Of a stretch of DNA of 10,370 bases, positions 5,478 to 10,370 are shown one piece after another. The translations under genes were made by a program, and so were the position numbers. Position 1 is the first letter of the stretch. Each line of letters begins with the position of its first letter. Under the pieces are notes generated by a model. That model saw nothing but the letters and a program-made list of their open reading frames with translations, was not told the DNA's origin and did no database searches. Source of the stretch: Acidobacteriota bacterium (GTDB lineage: Bacteria; Acidobacteriota; Terriglobia; Terriglobales; Acidobacteriaceae); the NCBI GenBank assembly GCA_021851625.1, contig JAJZCX010000024.1, positions 1 through 10,370 on the forward strand, in the 5' to 3' direction.

Positions 5478-8086
5478 GCAGGAATCTTCTGCGCGTCCAG
5501 CCAAGTGTGCAGATGCGTCTGCTGCGCTGCGCGCAACTGCATGCACTCCTCAATGGAGTCATTGGCGATGCGCCGGGCGCGATCTGCCGCCATCACCGGA
5601 TGCGAGGCAAAGAAACCCTGCACCTCGGTGCGTTTCTGCTCAGTGCAGAAGCTGCCGGTGGCGGTCACCAAGCGCGAACCCATCATCGTGGTCAGCTCGG
5701 AGTGCACATTCTCCCAATGATCTTGGATGTACTGCCATGCAACAGGGCGCGTATCCCGATCTTGCAGCGCGATCACAAAAAAGAAGATGGCATCCTGATT
5801 GCGCACCTTGCCAGAGGTAGCGTAGTCCAGTGCCCGGCGCAGCAGTGCGGGATTGTGAAAGCGCGCCAGTGAAAACAGAGCCGTCGTCTGTACGTCTGGA
5901 TTGTCGGAAGTCTGGCTAAGCGCGAGCAGTTGCGCAAAGAGTTGCGCGTCTCCATTGGCCGCAGCCACGGCAATGGCCGGACGCACCATGGATGGATCAA
6001 TGCTGGCTGGATCGTGAATGTATTGCTCGGCAAGCGTGTGCGCTTGAGCGATGATCTGCGGATCGTGCCCAATGATGCCCAACACGGTGAAGAGGGTTGC
6101 GCGCAATTGGCGCTGCTCCTGCGATGCGGCGGACAAGGCTTGCTGCTGCGCGTAGGCCGGGCTGTATTGCGCGCGCACCCACGCGGCCAGCCGCGCGCGA
6201 TCGGCATCGGACGCAATGCGGTCGCTGACGGTTTGCAGCGCCGAGGCAACATCAATGACAACAGCGGCGTTGCGGTCTGCCTTCAGGCGCGCCGCAAGAT
6301 TCATATAGTCCGCAATGCTGGAGCGGCCAGAGCGCATGAGTGCCCAGGCATTGCCCGCAAAGCCGATGCGCTCGACCGGCGAGAGTTCCGTTTCAATGTT
6401 GTCTGTAATTGCCTGATTGTCCGCAGGAGCGTAGAGCGTTCGGTAGTAGCCTTTGTCGCCCGCGTCAGCAAAAAATAGCGGGGAGGAGGAAATCTTGAGC
6501 GTCTGCTGTGCGGAGTCGAGCAATGCACATTTGGGCTTGCCCGTGGATTGGAAGCAGACTGGAATGGTCCAAAGTTTTGATTGCGTGGGCTGCTTGCCAT
6601 CGGGGCTGAGAAAGAAGCGTTCCTGAGCCACTTCGATCTTGCCGTGTTCTGGCGCAGTGAAGCGTAGCAGCGGCACACCCGGCAGGGCAACGAAGCTCTG
6701 CATGATTGTATCGACAGGCTTGTGGCTGACAGCAGTCTGCGCGTTCCAGAAGTCCTCTGCCGTGGCATTGCCATACATGTGCGCCAGCAGATATTTGTGA
6801 ACACCGCGGCGAAAAGTTTCCTCGCCGAGATAGTTCTCGACCATCGCCAGCACCGCGCCACCTTTTTGATAGGTGATGCCGTCAAACATTTCGTTGATCT
6901 GCGCCGGCGTGTCGGCTTGGGCGCGAATGGTGCGTGTGACTCGCCCCGCATCCATATTCAAAACCGCGTCCAGATCCAGCGCGTCATCCTGCGGCTGCTT
7001 CCACTCCGGGTGCCAGGCGGCAACGGGCTTGCTCTCCATCCACGTGGCGAAGCCTTCATTCAACCAAAGGTTATCCCACCACTGCATGGTGACCATGTCG
7101 CCGAACCACTGATGCGCCATCTCATGCGCAACGACGATGGCCACGCGCTTTTTTGCAGCCAGCGGCGCGGTTTTTTCGTCGATGAGAAAATCCGTTTCGC
7201 GATAGGTGATTGCGCCAAAGTTTTCCATCGCGCCGGCCTCAAAGTCGGGGATGGCGATCATGTCCAGCTTGGGCATGGGATATTTGATGCCGAAATAGTG
7301 ATCGTAATAATGGAGCACAAACTCCGCAGCCTGCACGGCAAAGCGCCCCATCTGCACCTTGTCCGGCGTGGCGCAGGCGCGAATGGGCACACCGTCGCTT
7401 TCGCCAGAGACGCATTGAAAATCGCCGACCAAAAAAGCCACCAAATAGGTGGACATTTTGGGTGTGGTGGCAAAAGTAAGGGTGTGTTTTCCCGCGATTG
7501 GCCCCGGCGTGTCGCTGACGATGTTGGTGTTGGAGATGGCCGTGTCACCTTTGTCTACGATGAGGCGCGTGGTGTAAGTGGCCTTCAACTCCGGCTCGTC
7601 AAAGGATGGGAAGGCGCGCCGCGCATCGGTCGGCTCAAACTGTGTGACGGCGTAATTGCGCCGCGCGGTTTTAGAAAGATAGAAGCCGCGCAGTTCGTTA
7701 TTCAGAATGCCGGTATAAAGGATGTGAATTGAGGCCGGGCCAGCGGGCAAGGCTTGCGCGACGTGCAAGGTTGCCTGCTCTTTGTCTGCATCGAGTGTGA
7801 CGGTTGCCGTTTGCGTGCTGCCTTGCGCGGTGATGGTGACCGCGCCAAAGGTGATCTCCGCAGCATTGAGCGTAATGGCGTTCGTGGGCTGCTGAATGGC
7901 AACATCAAGCGTCTCATCGCCGGTGAAGGTGGCGGCCTTTAGATCGGGAGCTAGCGTCAAACCATAGTGCACGGGCACAACCCCGGCAGGTAAACGCTGC
8001 GCGTGTGCGGCGAATGTGCAGGCGAAGAGTGCGAGCGCGCTGATGCACACTGCGTGAAAGATAGATTGAGAAACTCGACGAAGCAT
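5471..8086 (-). CDS. Exported M1-family metallo-aminopeptidase
   Basis: 871 residues from ATG at 8086. M1 enzymes remove N-terminal residues from peptides using one zinc ion. A signal peptide is visible (about 1-29: basic MLRR start, hydrophobic core, AHA before QR), so the enzyme should act in the periplasm or outside the cell. C23 in LFAC is a poor lipobox match. The N-terminal beta domain (about 32-220) is followed by the catalytic domain with the exopeptidase motif GAMEN (285-289), the zinc site HEMAH (321-325) plus E344 in WLNEGFA at the correct 18-residue spacing, and the transition-state tyrosine in ITYQKGG (Y406). Residues about 505-860 form a long helical C-terminal region of the ERAP1 type. 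All catalytic residues are present. The frame extends to 8173, but that start would overlap glk and place residues before the signal peptide. An AAAGGAG site fixes 8086. It is the last gene of the zwf-pgl-glk cluster. Substrate preference is unknown. Confidence 0.95.
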   Translation of the reverse strand: MLRRVSQSIFHAVCISALALFACTFAAHAQRLPAGVVPVHYGLTLAPDLKAATFTGDETLDVAIQQPTNAITLNAAEITFGAVTITAQGSTQTATVTLDADKEQATLHVAQALPAGPASIHILYTGILNNELRGFYLSKTARRNYAVTQFEPTDARRAFPSFDEPELKATYTTRLIVDKGDTAISNTNIVSDTPGPIAGKHTLTFATTPKMSTYLVAFLVGDFQCVSGESDGVPIRACATPDKVQMGRFAVQAAEFVLHYYDHYFGIKYPMPKLDMIAIPDFEAGAMENFGAITYRETDFLIDEKTAPLAAKKRVAIVVAHEMAHQWFGDMVTMQWWDNLWLNEGFATWMESKPVAAWHPEWKQPQDDALDLDAVLNMDAGRVTRTIRAQADTPAQINEMFDGITYQKGGAVLAMVENYLGEETFRRGVHKYLLAHMYGNATAEDFWNAQTAVSHKPVDTIMQSFVALPGVPLLRFTAPEHGKIEVAQERFFLSPDGKQPTQSKLWTIPVCFQSTGKPKCALLDSAQQTLKISSSPLFFADAGDKGYYRTLYAPADNQAITDNIETELSPVERIGFAGNAWALMRSGRSSIADYMNLAARLKADRNAAVVIDVASALQTVSDRIASDADRARLAAWVRAQYSPAYAQQQALSAASQEQRQLRATLFTVLGIIGHDPQIIAQAHTLAEQYIHDPASIDPSMVRPAIAVAAANGDAQLFAQLLALSQTSDNPDVQTTALFSLARFHNPALLRRALDYATSGKVRNQDAIFFFVIALQDRDTRPVAWQYIQDHWENVHSELTTMMGSRLVTATGSFCTEQKRTEVQGFFASHPVMAADRARRIANDSIEECMQLRAAQQTHLHTWLDAQKIPAQ

Positions 8087-8090
8087 ACCG

Positions 8091-8097
8091 CTCCTTT
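8091..8097 (-). promoter_or_regulatory. Ribosome binding site deciding the M1 aminopeptidase start
   Basis: On the minus strand AAAGGAG is followed by CGGT and the ATG at 8086. It lies in the 25-base gap after the glk stop. It selects this ATG over the upstream in-frame ATG at 8173, which lies within glk, and places a clean signal peptide at the N-terminus. Confidence 0.8.
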
Positions 8098-8111
8098 GCA
8101 GGGTTGGGCAA

Positions 8112-9146
8112 TTATTGCACCGAGGCAGCACGAATGCTGCGCCCGGAGATTTCAGCGGCGCGCGCCTCGGCATAGGCAGCAGCGCCCATCAGTGCAGCAC
8201 GGCTTTCCAAAATGACGCGCACCGGAACACGCTCCAGCACCGCGCTCAGGCGGCCCTTGTCGCAGAAAGCGCGCAGAAAAGTGCCGTCCTTCATTTTCTC
8301 AATGAGCTTGGGCGCGACGCCGCCACCAATATACAGACCACCGTAGGCCAACACGAGCAGAGCCAGATTGCCAGCGCCTGCACCATAGGCAGAGGCAAAC
8401 ATGTCGAGCGTGGCAGCGCATAGCTCGCTTTTGCCGTTCATGCCTGCTTCCGCGAGGACAGCATTGGGGTCTTGCTGCGCGCGCTGCTCTTTGAGCCACG
8501 CGGGTTCTTCCATCTTTTTCTCATCGCGCAGAAATTCGTAAATGTTTTGCAGGCCCATGCCAGAGGTGACGCGCTCCCAACTGACGCGGCCATGAAATTT
8601 CTTTTGCAGGAAGCGGAGCAGATCCACCTCCATCTCTGAGCGTGGAGCAAAATCCACATGGCCGCCTTCCGAGGCGACAGGGATGTGCGTCTTGCCATTC
8701 CAGAAGAGCAGCGCCTCACCCAATCCGGTGCCTGCTGACATGAGTCCGCGATTGCCAACGGCATCCTTGTCGCCTTGGTTCAGTTCGCAGATTTGCTCCG
8801 GGCGCAGTTCGGCAATGCCATAGGCGTTGGCCTCCAGATCATTCAGCAAAAAAACATGCTCAATGTTCAGGTGGCTGGCAAGCTGACGGCGATCCAGCAG
8901 CCACGGCAGGTTGGTCAATTGAATGCGGCCATCGCGCACCGGCCCCGGAGCGCCAAAACAGGCGGCAAAGACCGGAGTACTGTTCGCCCTCGCGCCGGAG
9001 CTTAGAAACTCTTTTGCGATCTGTTCCAAACCAGTGTAGTTGCGGGCTGGAAAAACCTGGTCGCGTACATGTTGCAGTTTCCCTTGCAGAAATTGATACA
9101 AAGCCAAGTGGACTTTGGTGCCGCCCACATCACCGGCCAAAATCAT
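8112..9146 (-). CDS. glk: Glucokinase, GlkA (bacterial ATP-dependent) family
   Basis: 344 residues, slightly longer than the roughly 320 of the Escherichia coli enzyme. Glucokinase phosphorylates cytosolic glucose with ATP to glucose-6-phosphate. Seen: the ATP phosphate-binding loop GDVGGTK (5-11), FGAPGPV (64-70), the sugar-binding and catalytic segment LLNDLEANAYGI (100-111, catalytic D103), SAGTGLGEALL (137-147), EGGHVDFAP (160-168, with the glucose-contacting E and H) and GLYIGGGVAPK (270-280). There is no cysteine-rich zinc motif of the ROK type, which places it in the Glk family and not among ROK kinases. Its ATG overlaps the pgl TGA as ATGA (9143-9146), and GAGGTGA (9157-9151 on the minus strand) is a good ribosome site inside the end of pgl. 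Product and neighbours fit: Zwf and Pgl use the glucose-6-phosphate it makes. Confidence 0.95.
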   Translation of the reverse strand: MILAGDVGGTKVHLALYQFLQGKLQHVRDQVFPARNYTGLEQIAKEFLSSGARANSTPVFAACFGAPGPVRDGRIQLTNLPWLLDRRQLASHLNIEHVFLLNDLEANAYGIAELRPEQICELNQGDKDAVGNRGLMSAGTGLGEALLFWNGKTHIPVASEGGHVDFAPRSEMEVDLLRFLQKKFHGRVSWERVTSGMGLQNIYEFLRDEKKMEEPAWLKEQRAQQDPNAVLAEAGMNGKSELCAATLDMFASAYGAGAGNLALLVLAYGGLYIGGGVAPKLIEKMKDGTFLRAFCDKGRLSAVLERVPVRVILESRAALMGAAAYAEARAAEISGRSIRAASVQ

Positions 9147-9952
9147 CGTTTCACCTCAAGCATTCCGATCCCATTTTTGTCGGGAGCGGGTAACTGCGCC
9201 GCTGCATCCTTGTCCAGCAGAAACAAAAGACTACCAGCATCGGGGCAGATGAGCTGCGACGGTGTTCCTTCTGGATCATACGGCCCCAGCAGCACATTGC
9301 GCAGCACCGACGCTTTGTTTTTTCCGGCGATCTGGAAGACAACATTGCGGGCATGGTTCAGCACAGGCGCAGTCAGCGTGATGCGCCAAGTATCTTTTTG
9401 CGGAACAAAGTTGGCCGTGACCAGACGCATCCACTCCTGCAACGCTTCGGTTCCAGGGAAGAGCGAGGCAGTGTGGCCGTCGTCTCCCATGCCGAGCGCA
9501 ATCAGATCAAAGCAGGGCACCTCAGCACCCTCCAGCCGAAACTGATTGCGCAGCGTGGACTCGTAACGCGCCGCAGCCTGTTGCGGATCGAGTTCGCCCT
9601 CCATGCGCAAAATCTGCGCTTCGGGCAAGGGCACTTTGGCAAGCAGCGCTTCGCGCGTCATGTGGTAATTGGAGTCGGCGTGATCGGGGGGAACGCAGCG
9701 TTCATCCACCCAAAAAAGAAATAAGCGGCTCCAATCGACACGCGCACGCAGAGGCAGGCTGGGATCGGCCAGCATCTCAAAGGTGCGGCGCGGCGTGTTG
9801 CCTCCAGAGACAGCAATGCGCGCCAGACCGCGAGCGGCGATGGATTGGGCGATGCAGTCGGCGAATAGCTCGGCTGTGCGCAGGCTTAAAGCCTCCGCGT
9901 CGGCTGCGACTTGATAGACGATTTTTTTTGACTTGGGCATGGTCTTGGTCAT
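9143..9952 (-). CDS. pgl: 6-phosphogluconolactonase, DevB/Pgl type
   Basis: 269 residues from ATG 9952. Pgl hydrolyses 6-phosphogluconolactone, the product of Zwf, to 6-phosphogluconate for the oxidative pentose phosphate or Entner-Doudoroff route. Motifs of the NagB/RpiA/Pgl fold are clear: SGGNTP (49-54), FWVDERCVPPDHADSNY (80-96) and GMGDDGHTASLFPG (154-167), followed by WRITLTAPVLNHA (189-201). The DGHTASLFPG form is diagnostic for Pgl against glucosamine-6-phosphate deaminase. The start is uncertain: ATG 9952 and ATG 9940 are both possible, neither has a good Shine-Dalgarno site, and an in-frame GTG lies at 9970. The frame is also open across the 3' end of zwf, but that stretch is a shadow of zwf. 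An A8 run lies in codons 8-11. It is cotranscribed with zwf (44-base gap) and coupled to glk by a 4-base overlap. Confidence 0.94.
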   Translation of the reverse strand: MTKTMPKSKKIVYQVAADAEALSLRTAELFADCIAQSIAARGLARIAVSGGNTPRRTFEMLADPSLPLRARVDWSRLFLFWVDERCVPPDHADSNYHMTREALLAKVPLPEAQILRMEGELDPQQAAARYESTLRNQFRLEGAEVPCFDLIALGMGDDGHTASLFPGTEALQEWMRLVTANFVPQKDTWRITLTAPVLNHARNVVFQIAGKNKASVLRNVLLGPYDPEGTPSQLICPDAGSLLFLLDKDAAAQLPAPDKNGIGMLEVKR

Positions 9953-9996
9953 GGCCTGCGCCGCATCCACAAAACACGCGGCGGCGGCGCAGGCGA

Positions 9997-10370
9997 TCAG
10001 GAATTGCGCCAGAAGCGGCCATCGCGGGCCAGAAACACATCCGAAGACGCAGGCCCCCAGCTTCCAGCAGCGTAGTTGGGAAAGTCGCGCGCAGGATGCG
10101 TAGCCCAAGATTGCAAAATGGGCGTCATCAGCGACCAAGTCGCCTCCACGCCGTCGCGGTGCGCAAAGAGTGTGGCATCGCCCAACATCGCGTCCAGCAG
10201 CAAGCGCTCATATCCATTGGCCGAGGAGACGCCGAAGGCATCCTTGTAATTGAAGTTCATGTTCACCGGGCAACTGGACATGCTGGGGCCGGGCACCTTG
10301 GCGGCAAAACGCAGTGCGATGCCCTCATCCGGCTGGATGCGCATGGAGATGATGTTTGGCCCGATGACGC
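9997..10370 (-). CDS. zwf: Glucose-6-phosphate 1-dehydrogenase, C-terminal part
   Basis: Only the last 123 or so codons are in the window; the frame enters from the right edge and ends at TGA (9999-9997). Zwf oxidises glucose-6-phosphate with NAD(P)+ to 6-phosphogluconolactone. The fragment shows the conserved C-terminal segments in order: MRIQPDEGIALRF, a KVPGP segment, VNMNFNYKDAFG, the strongly conserved YERLLLDAMLGDATLFAHRD, and a tail with FPNYAAGSWGP, LARDGRFW and the C-terminus. This is the end of the glucose-6-phosphate dehydrogenase C-terminal domain, at the usual distance from the stop. The N-terminal NADP-binding domain and active site lie outside the window. pgl starts 44 bases downstream, and together with glk these form a glucose-to-6-phosphogluconate operon. 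Confidence 0.96.
   Translation of the reverse strand, partial: VIGPNIISMRIQPDEGIALRFAAKVPGPSMSSCPVNMNFNYKDAFGVSSANGYERLLLDAMLGDATLFAHRDGVEATWSLMTPILQSWATHPARDFPNYAAGSWGPASSDVFLARDGRFWRNS

Noticed and set aside
8087..8173. Peptidase start at the upstream ATG 8173
   Set aside because: It would overlap the end of glk by 62 bases and bury the signal peptide. The AAAGGAG site points to 8086.

Overview
This window is GC-rich, densely coded chromosomal DNA made up almost entirely of housekeeping genes. It holds no mobile element, CRISPR array, rRNA or tRNA that I can see. The protein set is that of a Gram-negative bacterium with an exported M1 peptidase. The gene neighbourhoods, TACACT-type -10 candidates and a palindromic intergenic element recall Acidobacteriota (class Terriglobia). 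That assignment rests on memory of such genomes and not on a search, so it is a moderate-confidence guess.

Plus-strand half (1-5477): the window opens in the 3' end of plsY (acyl-phosphate:glycerol-3-phosphate acyltransferase), which overlaps gpsA (glycerol-3-phosphate dehydrogenase) by ATGA. GpsA makes the glycerol-3-phosphate that PlsY acylates, so this is a phospholipid-initiation operon. After a 125-base gap comes a membrane-anchored HD-GYP protein, a probable cyclic-di-GMP phosphodiesterase. ftsY (SRP receptor) follows. A gap with an imperfect 50-base palindromic element leads to ribD and ribE, which cover the deaminase/reductase and riboflavin synthase steps of riboflavin synthesis.

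Minus-strand half (10370 down to 5471): the 3' end of zwf (glucose-6-phosphate dehydrogenase), then pgl (6-phosphogluconolactonase), glk (glucokinase) and a large secreted M1 metallo-aminopeptidase, in one direction with gaps of 44 bases, a 4-base overlap and 25 bases. Glk, Zwf and Pgl take glucose to 6-phosphogluconate in three consecutive steps. The peptidase at the end of the operon is unrelated biochemically and is the odd member. Its stop codon and that of ribE lie in a 7-base tail-to-tail overlap with no room for a terminator.

I found no convincing new multi-gene system. The points most worth a second look are the hairpin element before ribD, the orphan HD-GYP protein with an altered signature region, and the exported peptidase coupled to the glucose operon. 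No gene-free stretch exceeds 300 bases. The longest are 1274-1398, 2392-2485 and 3470-3612.
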